A stretch of 5,849 nucleotides of DNA, from NCBI GenBank assembly GCA_030054015.1, contig JASGCR010000152.1:1-5849 (forward strand), written 5' to 3'. This stretch comes from Candidatus Symbiobacter sp. (GTDB taxonomy: Bacteria > Pseudomonadota > Alphaproteobacteria > Elsterales > Elsteraceae). The notes under the pieces are model-generated. The model did no database searches, was not told the origin of the DNA, and saw only the letters and a program-made list of their open reading frames with translations. Below, piece by piece: positions 1 to 5,005 of this stretch (position 1 is the first letter of the stretch; every line of letters starts with the position of its first letter). The position numbers were made by a program, and so were the translations under genes.

Positions 1-132
1 GATTGCTTCGCGGTTGCGATGCAACCGCTCGCAAATGCCATTTTTTTTGTTTTTGAGACTTGTTCAGAACTTCCTTAGGGAAAGTCCGAACAAGTCTAGT
101 TTTACCCCCCCTTCTAAAGAAGGGGGGGTAAA
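1..132. repeat. Composite palindromic repeat, copy A
   Basis: Three consecutive stem-loops. The first is GCGGTTGC (10-17) with GCAACCGC (21-28), loop GAT, inside a weaker outer TTGC/GCAA pairing. The second pairs GACTTGTTC (57-65) with GAACAAGTC (88-96) and has an imperfect inner stem. The third is a perfect 14-bp hairpin, 101-114 with 119-132, containing seven C and seven G. The same three modules in the same order recur at 3577-3708, with shared flanks such as CTCGCAAATGCCATTT. The element begins at or before the window edge. This looks like a non-coding dispersed repeat (REP, MITE or Rickettsia-type palindromic family). The family name is not known to me. Confidence 0.8.
10..54 (+). terminator. 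Possible intrinsic terminator reading rightward
   Basis: A strong 8-bp stem (10-17/21-28) with a 3-nt loop is followed about 12 nt later by T8-G-T5 (41-54). It could end a plus-strand transcript entering from outside the window, facing the leftward lipoprotein operon. The gap between stem and T tract is longer than in a classical terminator. The same sequence is part of a dispersed repeat, so the terminator role is inferred. Confidence 0.35.
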
Positions 133-141
133 TAAATTTTC

Positions 142-171
142 GACTTGTTCAGAACTTCCTTAGGAAGGGGG
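142..171. repeat. Partial, chimeric copy of the palindromic repeat
   Basis: Bases 142-164 repeat 57-79 exactly (23 bp beginning GACTTGTTCAGAAC). The right end, TTAGGAAGGGGG, instead resembles the right arm of the poly-G hairpin at 3697-3708. It therefore looks like a rearranged partial copy joining two modules of the same family. A small CTTCC/GGAAG hairpin (155-159/163-167) is retained. It lies in the 3' flank of the leftward lpoB-like gene. Confidence 0.65.
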
Positions 172-225
172 TTTCATAATAGGACACGTAGTATACTCAA
201 ACCTTCCTTGAACCACTGCCCGGCA

Positions 226-855
226 CTACCAACTGACCGATTTGGCCGAACCGGCTTTGTTGATCTTGGTTTCGTTTTCGTAAAAGGCCAAACCGGTCTC
301 AATGTCCGTCACCGAGAGTTGGAAATAATAATCAACCCGTTTTTCGGACGAATTGATGCGGGTGTCGCGTTGAATGATCTTGCCGGACAGGCTTAGATCG
401 GGGGCGATCATTTTGCCCTGACCCGCCACCGTCGCTTGGTTAAATTCCTTGGATTCCCGTAATTTGCGGGCTTCCATGGCCATATTGTCTTCGGCACCAT
501 TGGCCCCTACCGCCGTGGTCACCACCACTTTGCCGCTATTGAGCAAAGCCACCCGGATTTTTTTCACCAACACATCCGTGTCAAAACGCTGCATCGTGTC
601 ATTGGTGACGCGGCTAATTGCCAGGACAAACCGACCGCCGCCGGGTTTATTCATCCGGCCCGACCGCAACATGGTGTCAATCGCATCGCCCGCCGCCTTT
701 TCAAAATCGGCATCATCGAGGCCCAGGGTCGGGCCGGTTTGGTCATTGGCGGTTAAAACCCGCGTTTTTGGCTCGCACGCCGCCAAAGCCAAGATGAGGG
801 CCAAAGCCATAAACGGCTTTAATTTGCGCCCCAGGCTTAAATTTCGTCGTATCAT
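226..855 (-). CDS. lpoB: LpoB-like outer-membrane lipoprotein, putative penicillin-binding protein activator
   Basis: Predicted 209-aa lipoprotein of the LpoB (COG3417) family. In enterobacteria LpoB stimulates the peptidoglycan synthase PBP1B from the outer membrane. The start at 855 is chosen because GGAG lies 8 nt upstream and gives a compact signal peptide: basic N-region (RR, RK), hydrophobic core and lipobox LAAC with Cys27. Glu at +2 is not an inner-membrane retention signal, so outer-membrane sorting is expected. A longer in-frame ATG at 936 would bury the signal peptide behind 27 residues. The folded domain starts near residue 47 and includes FVLAISRVTNDT (76-87) and the C-terminal DYYFQLSVTDIETGLAFYENE region, both matching my recollection of the family. 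Unlike E. coli LpoB, no proline-rich linker separates Cys27 from the domain. It is the second gene after the COG3014 gene. The family call is fairly secure; PBP activation here is inferred. Confidence 0.85.
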   Translation of the reverse strand: MIRRNLSLGRKLKPFMALALILALAACEPKTRVLTANDQTGPTLGLDDADFEKAAGDAIDTMLRSGRMNKPGGGRFVLAISRVTNDTMQRFDTDVLVKKIRVALLNSGKVVVTTAVGANGAEDNMAMEARKLRESKEFNQATVAGQGKMIAPDLSLSGKIIQRDTRINSSEKRVDYYFQLSVTDIETGLAFYENETKINKAGSAKSVSW

Positions 856-863
856 ATGTTTTA

Positions 864-867
864 CTCC
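864..867 (-). promoter_or_regulatory. Ribosome binding site deciding the lpoB-like start
   Basis: On the minus strand GGAG lies 8 nt before the ATG at 855-853. The nitroreductase gene uses a very similar TATCGGAGT/GATCGGAGT context, so this appears to be a normal SD for the organism. It supports the internal ATG over the upstream one at 936. Confidence 0.7.
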
Positions 868-947
868 GATCAGGGTGGGTTTATTCAATTGGTTAAGCAA
901 ACTTTTATTAGAAGGCAAAAATTTTATCAAGTGCAATTTACATCAGC

Positions 948-2432
948 CTATCCCCCCACCTGGATGCTGGCCATATGAATAGACGGGGCCGCCATGCGGG
1001 TGGTTTTTTTAAGGTAAATCAAACTGATCTGATCGGGGGGGATGGTGAGATGGGCGATGATTTGGCCGTCGCTGCTTTTGATCTCAAGCTTGCCATCCGG
1101 CGGCGGGGTAAATCCGACCGCCTGGTATTCGGCGGGCAAGGACAACCAGGTGCGATCATCCGTCTCAGCCGCGACATTATTCAGGGCGAGGCTGCCCACC
1201 GCCAATAACAACCCCACTAGGGGATCGGTATTATTTTTTTTATTGCTGCCGACGTCAAAGGATTGGCTGGCCAGGCCGCGCGCAATCGCCCCGGCGGCGG
1301 CGATGTTCATGCGGGCCGGAAAGCGGTCATAAAATTCCCGCCCGATCACCCGATTCATGTCGGCAATAACTGCGGTCTTCACGGTTTGCCCGTCGGAAAA
1401 ACTGACCCATAACGCGTCATAGGGGCGTTGGCTGAACTGCAATATCGGCACCCCGACATAGGTTTGGACATATTTCCCCTGCAGATTGACAAAGGGAATG
1501 GGGAAAACTTTGCCCTGTTGGGTGGGGGCGCTGCCATTTTCAAACACCAACCAGGCGCGTTTTGACCGCTTGCCATTGGCGACGTTATTGGCATAGGCCA
1601 GATCGGCCTTAATTTCCGGCGTGTCGCCTATGATTTTCGCGGTTGCTTTAAGATCGTCGATGCCGCGTTCGATGCCGCCGGCGGTGCCATTTTTTTGTTC
1701 AATCGCAATCCGGGTAATGCCGCGCAGCCAGGTGGTAAAGGGATTCACATAAATGCCGTAACTCGCATGGCTTTTCATTTGGTCTTCAAAGCTGCGGATT
1801 TCGGGAACCCCGACCAATTTCTGCCAAAAACCGTCAAACATACCACGGGATTGCCCGTTTTTCTCGCTATTGGCTTGGCTGCGTTCTTTTTCTACCCGCG
1901 CCGCGACATTTTCCCGCACGATGCGCTCCCGCTCGTTGCTGCGGTTTAATTCCACGCGGGCAGTGTCGAAATCTTTATTGAGAAACAAGGCTAAGGCTTT
2001 GTAACTATTGGTTAAAATTCCCTCGTAACCGGCATATTGGTAATCGCTGGTTTTGTCGCCCGCCACCACCGCCAGGGCGGTCTCGCCCGCTGATCCGGCC
2101 AGCGATTTTTTATCGCTGTCTTGCATTAGGGTTTCGGCGGCGGTGAAAACGCGGTCGGTGGCGGCGTAATTGCCTAGGTTTAACCAGGACAATCCGGCAT
2201 CATAGGTCCAATTTAACGCTTTGGGTTTAAGGTTGCTTGCGCCGCCGCCGCCCGTTGCCACGGTTTGATAGGGCAGGCCGGATAATTGGGTCGAAATTTC
2301 CGTCGCCCGCCGCCAATTGCCGTCCTGCGCCGCCTGGCTAAAATTCTTGCGGTCGGCGGCACCGGTACAGGCGGTTAACACCACCGTCATTAGGGTTAAT
2401 AAGGCGGGTTTCAGGAAAAAATTTGCAGTCAT
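948..2432 (-). CDS. COG3014-type lipoprotein of unknown function
   Basis: Predicted 494-aa lipoprotein resembling the uncharacterised COG3014 family, which I recall being encoded next to LpoB in several proteobacteria. The start at 2432 gives a 21-residue signal peptide ending in lipobox LTAC (Cys22). An in-frame ATG at 2495 would add a second hydrophobic stretch (FILFINLILLPVF). Neither start has a good SD, so the start is uncertain. Residues 30-103 and 136-165 form helix pairs with TPR-like spacing (for example LSWLNLGNYAATDRVFTAAE). Residues 160-191 are charged and coiled-coil-like. Further on, YVNPFTTW (228-235) and VFENGSAP (296-303) are motif-like blocks I associate with the family. It is the first gene of the leftward pair, 92 nt ahead of the lpoB-like gene. 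A scaffold or envelope partner role for LpoB is inferred from context only; no enzymatic motif is visible. Confidence 0.8.
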   Translation of the reverse strand: MTANFFLKPALLTLMTVVLTACTGAADRKNFSQAAQDGNWRRATEISTQLSGLPYQTVATGGGGASNLKPKALNWTYDAGLSWLNLGNYAATDRVFTAAETLMQDSDKKSLAGSAGETALAVVAGDKTSDYQYAGYEGILTNSYKALALFLNKDFDTARVELNRSNERERIVRENVAARVEKERSQANSEKNGQSRGMFDGFWQKLVGVPEIRSFEDQMKSHASYGIYVNPFTTWLRGITRIAIEQKNGTAGGIERGIDDLKATAKIIGDTPEIKADLAYANNVANGKRSKRAWLVFENGSAPTQQGKVFPIPFVNLQGKYVQTYVGVPILQFSQRPYDALWVSFSDGQTVKTAVIADMNRVIGREFYDRFPARMNIAAAGAIARGLASQSFDVGSNKKNNTDPLVGLLLAVGSLALNNVAAETDDRTWLSLPAEYQAVGFTPPPDGKLEIKSSDGQIIAHLTIPPDQISLIYLKKTTRMAAPSIHMASIQVGG

Positions 2433-2503
2433 TGCGGTGGGCTTAAAAACAGGTAATAATATTAGGTTTATAAAGAGAATGAAATCTATTGCCATTCAGA
2501 TTG

Positions 2504-2575
2504 GATTAGGTTTCACTGTTAGATTGGCTTTCACTATTAGATTGGCTTTCACTATTAGATTAGCTTTCACTGTCA
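2504..2575. repeat. Four tandem 18-bp direct repeats
   Basis: Units are 2504-2521, 2522-2539, 2540-2557 and 2558-2575. The middle two are identical (GATTGGCTTTCACTATTA). The outer two differ at three or four positions each, and both outer units carry GATTAG at the start and ACTGT near the end. There are no spacers. The array ends 8-9 nt upstream of the alternative ATG (2495) and 71 nt upstream of the preferred start (2432) of the leftward COG3014 gene, so it is in its promoter or 5' leader. An operator or iteron-like protein-binding array is possible. A simple slippage-expanded minisatellite is equally possible. Confidence 0.9.
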
Positions 2576-2686
2576 GCAAGATCAGCGTATTTATCAATGA
2601 CCTAGCATAATAACCAAACCGGACACAAGGATTATCTATCTTGGTGCGCAAAGTTTTTTTCTCTGCCATCAAAATGTAATTGATGC

Positions 2687-2715
2687 TTTACAGTATGGGC
2701 GTAAAAGACTAAATT
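2687..2715 (+). promoter_or_regulatory. Sigma70-like promoter for nfsB
   Basis: TTTACA (2687-2692, five of six to TTGACA) is separated by 17 nt from TAAATT (2710-2715, four of six to TATAAT). Transcription would begin near 2722, giving a leader of about 30 nt ahead of the GTG start. This is a by-eye match with ideal spacing and a plausible position. Confidence 0.55.
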
Positions 2716-2740
2716 TAGGCATCATAAATGTCCCCCTATC

Positions 2741-2744
2741 GGAG
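2741..2744 (+). promoter_or_regulatory. Ribosome binding site deciding the GTG start of nfsB
   Basis: GGAG lies 9 nt before GTG at 2754. The nearby ATG triplets (2728, 2747) are out of frame, so GTG is the only sensible start for the protein. Confidence 0.7.
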
Positions 2745-2753
2745 TGATGAATT

Positions 2754-3443
2754 GTGCCGTCCCACGCCCCCAGCGATCTTAATATTAACCATAAAATATC
2801 CGACCTTGTAAAAGCGCGATATACTTGTAAATCCTTTGACCCTCATCGCCTTATTTCCAGTCAAGATTTCGCGCAATTAGAGGATGTGATGCAAAACGCC
2901 GCCTCGTCGGTCAATTCGCAGCCCTGGCATTATGTCATCGCCACCAGCGCGGCGGGCAAAGCCAAAATAGCCCAATCGACCCAGGGGTCAATGTCCTATA
3001 ACGCGCCCAAGGTGCTGAACGCCTCACATACCGTAGTGTTTTGCCGCCGGACGGTTTTAACCACCGACCACGCCGAGGCGGTGCTGCACCAAGAAAGCCT
3101 AGATGGTCGCTATAAGGATGAGGAGGCGATTAATGTCTCGCGCAAAACCCGCAATTATTATTTTGGGCAACATAATGACGTGACCCATGATAGCGCGGAT
3201 TGGATGGCGAAACAGGTTTACCTCTCCTTTGGCATGGTGATGATGGCGGCGGCGGCGATGGACATCGATACTTGCCCGATGGAGGGATTCGATGCCGCGG
3301 TTTTAGACCAGGTTTTGGGGCTTAAGGCGCGGGGTTTGTCCTCGGTGTTGTTGCTGGCCTTGGGCTACCACGCCCATGACGATTTTAATAAGCTTTTGCC
3401 CAAATCGCGGCTTAAACCGGAGCAGATTTTCACGCGGATTTAA
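2754..3443 (+). CDS. nfsB: NfsB-type FMN-dependent NAD(P)H nitroreductase
   Basis: A 229-aa cytosolic flavoenzyme of the nitroreductase family, expected to work as an FMN-containing homodimer using NAD(P)H to reduce nitroaromatics or quinones; E. coli NfsB has 217 aa. Matches to that protein from memory run along the full length: RYTCKSFD (22-29), SVNSQPWH (52-59), N83 and K86 at the positions of Asn71 and Lys74, SHTVVFC (91-97), DWMAKQVYL, MEGFDAAVLD and LPKSR (K217, R219 matching Lys205 and Arg207). These cover the FMN-binding residues. Differences are Tyr23 where E. coli has His11, and a Tyr-Tyr pair where E. coli has Phe123-Phe124 over the substrate pocket, so substrate preference may differ. 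The first 12 residues are extra. It starts with GTG, has its own promoter, is divergent from the lipoprotein operon and appears monocistronic. Confidence 0.9.
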   Translation: MPSHAPSDLNINHKISDLVKARYTCKSFDPHRLISSQDFAQLEDVMQNAASSVNSQPWHYVIATSAAGKAKIAQSTQGSMSYNAPKVLNASHTVVFCRRTVLTTDHAEAVLHQESLDGRYKDEEAINVSRKTRNYYFGQHNDVTHDSADWMAKQVYLSFGMVMMAAAAMDIDTCPMEGFDAAVLDQVLGLKARGLSSVLLLALGYHAHDDFNKLLPKSRLKPEQIFTRI

Positions 3444-3456
3444 GTATGGAGCGTTT

Positions 3457-3498
3457 GACCTCCCCTTCCCGTAGGGAGGGGAGGTCAGTGACTTTTGC
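3457..3498 (+). terminator. Probable terminator hairpin after nfsB
   Basis: GACCTCCCCTTCCC (3457-3470) pairs with GGGAGGGGAGGTC (3474-3486) across a GTA loop with a single bulged T. It begins 13 nt after the nfsB stop. Only a short T run (TTTT at 3493-3496) follows, so it is a terminator or mRNA-end stabiliser rather than a textbook intrinsic terminator. Confidence 0.5.
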
Positions 3499-3518
3499 TA
3501 CTTGTTCAAAAGAGATTC

Positions 3519-3608
3519 GCATTTGCGAGCGAAGCGAAGCAATCCAGTAACATCCTGAAACGGTTAGATTTTTCTGGATTGCTTCGCGGCTACGCCGCTC
3601 GCAAATGC
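3519..3608. repeat. Long inverted repeat with 26-nt loop
   Basis: The left arm 3519-3547 (starting GCATTTGCGAGCG, ending GAAGCAATCCAG) is the reverse complement of the right arm 3574-3608, except that the right arm has about 6 extra bases forming an inner GCGGC/GCCGC palindrome (3586-3590/3594-3598). The loop is 3548-3573. The right arm is also the first module of copy B of the composite repeat, so the left arm is a shortened copy of that module in opposite orientation. Confidence 0.8.
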
Positions 3609-3708
3609 CATTTCTTTTGTTTCTGGGACTTATTCAGACCTTCCCTAAGCAGGGTATGAATAAGGCAAAAAAATCTCTGACCCCCCCTTCCTGCTTAGGA
3701 AGGGGGGG
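3577..3708. repeat. Composite palindromic repeat, copy B
   Basis: It has the same module order as 1-132: GCGGC/GCCGC hairpin, CTCGCAAATGCCATTT flank, a long stem pairing CTTATTCA (3629-3636) with TGAATAAG (3657-3664), then a perfect 12-bp poly-C/poly-G hairpin (3681-3692 with 3697-3708, loop GCTT). In the second module the G62-C91 pair of copy A is replaced by A3632-T3661, a compensatory change that keeps the stem. Sequence between modules has diverged more than the stems. Confidence 0.8.
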
Positions 3709-3710
3709 AT

Positions 3711-3753
3711 AGAAAAGCTTGAATTTTTTGCTAAAAAAATTCTAAGCTTTTCT
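3711..3753. repeat. Near-perfect A/T-rich hairpin
   Basis: AGAAAAGCTTGAATTTTTT (3711-3729) pairs with 3733-3753 across a GCT loop, with one bulged base and one unpaired terminal base in the loop-proximal arm. It directly adjoins copy B. The right arm has no T tract after it, so it is a cruciform/hairpin repeat rather than a clear terminator. Confidence 0.75.
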
Positions 3754-3754
3754 T

Positions 3755-3811
3755 GGGGGGGTTGGTGTAAGGCATTGATTCTAATTAGATTTTATCAATC
3801 ACCACCCCCCC
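3755..3811. repeat. Inverted repeat with G7/C7 ends
   Basis: GGGGGGGTTGGTG (3755-3767) pairs with CACCACCCCCCC (3800-3811) with one bulged T. Inside, ATTGAT (3774-3779) pairs with ATCAAT (3794-3799), and the centre holds the palindrome TCTAATTAGA. It is one layer of the nested structure upstream of ppx. Confidence 0.65.
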
Positions 3812-3850
3812 TAGCTCCGCTACGGGCTTTCGCGCCTCAAGCGTCGCTTT

Positions 3851-3877
3851 CCCCCCTTCCTAAGCAGGAAGGGGGGG
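3851..3877. repeat. Poly-C/poly-G hairpin, inverted copy of the one at 3681-3708
   Basis: CCCCCCTTCCT (3851-3861) pairs perfectly with AGGAAGGGGGG (3866-3876), loop AAGC. The loop is the reverse complement of the GCTT loop at 3693-3696, so the two hairpins are opposite-orientation copies (27 of 28 positions). It ends 21 nt before the ATG of ppx and could influence its expression. Confidence 0.75.
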
Positions 3878-3898
3878 CTAAAGGACATATATAAAAAA

Positions 3899-5005
3899 AT
3901 GAACCAGTTTGACGAAAATTTCGCCACCATCGACAGCTTCCCCCGGCGGGCGGGGGGGGAGAACGCTGTGTGCGAAAAATCGGGCATCGCGGAGACGGCC
4001 CCAGGTCGAACGGAAAAATTTTTCGCCGCGATTGATCTTGGCACCAATAAATGTCGGCTGCTGATTGCGCAACCTGGCGGGTCATATGGCTTTCAGGTGA
4101 TCGAAACCTTTAGCAGCATGGTCTGGCTGGGCGATGGGCTGTCGGCGGATAATCTGCTGCACCCAAGCGCGATTGAGCGCGCCGTCACCGCATTGCGCAT
4201 TTGTGCCGCGAAATTATCGCTGTATCAACCGGTGGCCTTGCGGGTAGTGGGAACAGCCGCCTGCCGCCGCGCCGCCAATGCCGAGGATTTTCTCGAGCGC
4301 GTCGTGCGCGAGACCGGTTTTGCCATCGAAATCATCTCAGCCGAGCAAGAGGCGATGCTTGCCCTCCAAGGCTGTGCCGCCCTGATTGACCAGGCGGAAC
4401 CCTATGGTTTGATGTTTGATATTGGCGGCGGCTCGACCGAAATATTGTGGTTAGAGCGTGAAATGGATGCCGCCGATCAACCGCCAGGCTTGCGCCGCCG
4501 CGGGTTTGTCTCGCTGCCCTTTGGGGTTGCTAATTTGCTCAATGCTTGCCAGGAAAATGGGGCGAGCCTGGCACCCGCCCAGATCATGAGCAGTTTTGCC
4601 ATGATGCGCGATCTCATTATCGCCGCCCTGAAAAATTTTGAGTACAGCCAAACGATCAAAGACGAAATTGCCGAAAATGCCGTGCAAATGTTAGGCTGTT
4701 CGAGTACCATCACCACCATCACCGCCAAACATTTGGATTTGAAACGTTATGACCGCGCCCGCGTCGATGGTCAATTTATCTCCCGCATCAATATCGAGCG
4801 GGAAATCGCCCATATTTTAGACGAATTGAGCCAAGATCACATCGCCATACCGCCCATTATGTCGCGTCGCCGTCACGATTTTGTCTTGGCGGGTTGTGCC
4901 ATTATTGCCGCGATATTAAGCATGTGGCCGGTGGAGCGTTTGCGCGTCGCCGATCGGGGGGTGCGCGAGGGGATTCTGCTTGGATTAATGGAACAATCTT
5001 TATGA
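3899..5005 (+). CDS. ppx: Ppx/GppA family exopolyphosphatase / guanosine pentaphosphate phosphatase
   Basis: A 368-aa cytosolic ASKHA-fold phosphatase expected to release phosphate from polyphosphate and/or convert pppGpp to ppGpp. The phosphate-1 motif is AIDLGTNKCRLLIA (44-57). Then come VVGTAACRRA (116-125), the ISAEQEA segment with candidate catalytic Glu149/Glu151, the phosphate-2 motif FDIGGGSTE (173-181), LGCSSTITT (265-273) and the RVADRGVREGIL block (349-360). It lacks the C-terminal HD-like extension of the ~500-aa enterobacterial enzymes, typical of the short form. The start is uncertain. ATG 3899 has only AGGA 13 nt upstream, and the first ~38 residues show no family resemblance and include a G8 run. 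GTG 3968 with GGGGGAG 6 nt upstream would give 345 aa. It overlaps rlmE by ATGA. Substrate (polyP versus pppGpp) cannot be decided from sequence. Confidence 0.9.
   Translation: MNQFDENFATIDSFPRRAGGENAVCEKSGIAETAPGRTEKFFAAIDLGTNKCRLLIAQPGGSYGFQVIETFSSMVWLGDGLSADNLLHPSAIERAVTALRICAAKLSLYQPVALRVVGTAACRRAANAEDFLERVVRETGFAIEIISAEQEAMLALQGCAALIDQAEPYGLMFDIGGGSTEILWLEREMDAADQPPGLRRRGFVSLPFGVANLLNACQENGASLAPAQIMSSFAMMRDLIIAALKNFEYSQTIKDEIAENAVQMLGCSSTITTITAKHLDLKRYDRARVDGQFISRINIEREIAHILDELSQDHIAIPPIMSRRRHDFVLAGCAIIAAILSMWPVERLRVADRGVREGILLGLMEQSL
3952..3959 (+). repeat. G8 homopolymer tract at the 5' end of ppx
   Basis: Eight consecutive G, within a CCCCCG/CGGGGG palindrome (3940-3956). If translation starts at ATG 3899 the tract encodes part of Arg-Ala-Gly-Gly-Glu, and slippage would shift the frame. 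If translation starts at GTG 3968 the tract lies in the leader and forms part of the SD. Confidence 0.7.
3955..3961 (+). promoter_or_regulatory. Candidate alternative ribosome binding site for ppx
   Basis: GGGGGAG lies 6 nt before GTG 3968, an in-frame alternative start at codon 24. Its spacing is better than that of the AGGA (3882-3885) before ATG 3899. It may be coincidental because the surrounding sequence is simply G-rich. Confidence 0.35.

Larger units (their letters stand above)
2433..2753. other. Divergent intergenic region between the lipoprotein operon and nfsB
   Basis: This 321-base stretch contains the four 18-bp direct repeats (2504-2575), the sigma70-like promoter of the rightward gene (2687-2715) and its SD. 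The part between the repeats and that promoter (2576-2686) is AT-rich, with no ORF or strong hairpin. No convincing promoter for the leftward operon could be picked by eye, although it must lie here or just beyond. The placement allows one regulatory protein to act on both genes, but nothing in the sequence demonstrates that. Confidence 0.6.
3444..3898. other. Gene-free repeat-rich region upstream of ppx
   Basis: These 455 bases contain no supported gene. They are filled by a GC-rich hairpin after nfsB, a long inverted repeat (3519-3608), copy B of the composite repeat, an A/T-rich hairpin (3711-3753), a G7/C7-ended inverted repeat (3755-3811) and a final poly-C hairpin (3851-3877). No convincing ppx promoter could be seen. 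Minus-strand ORFs here are read through palindromes and are not credible. Confidence 0.75.

Noticed and set aside
856..936. N-terminal 27-codon extension of the lpoB-like protein from ATG 936
   Set aside because: The internal ATG at 855 has a good SD and directly precedes a standard lipoprotein signal peptide.
449..982. Plus-strand ORF of 177 codons opposite the lpoB-like gene
   Set aside because: It is antisense to a well supported lipoprotein gene, has no SD or recognisable domain, and its composition matches a shadow frame.
2504..2575. CRISPR array
   Set aside because: The repeats are 18 bp, contiguous and without spacers, and there are no cas genes nearby.
2317..2610. Plus-strand ORF of 97 codons that reads the 18-bp repeats as a six-residue peptide repeat (RLAFTI)
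   Set aside because: 18 is a multiple of three, so the frame stays open trivially. The first half is antisense to the signal peptide of the COG3014 protein and no SD or promoter was seen.
3719..3748. Possible ppx promoter TTGAAT with TAAGCT
   Set aside because: Both hexamers lie in the arms of an A/T-rich hairpin and the -10 match is only three of six.
3820..4085. Three overlapping minus-strand ORFs of 64-82 codons
   Set aside because: They run through the poly-C hairpin and the 5' end of ppx, are low in complexity and have no family resemblance.
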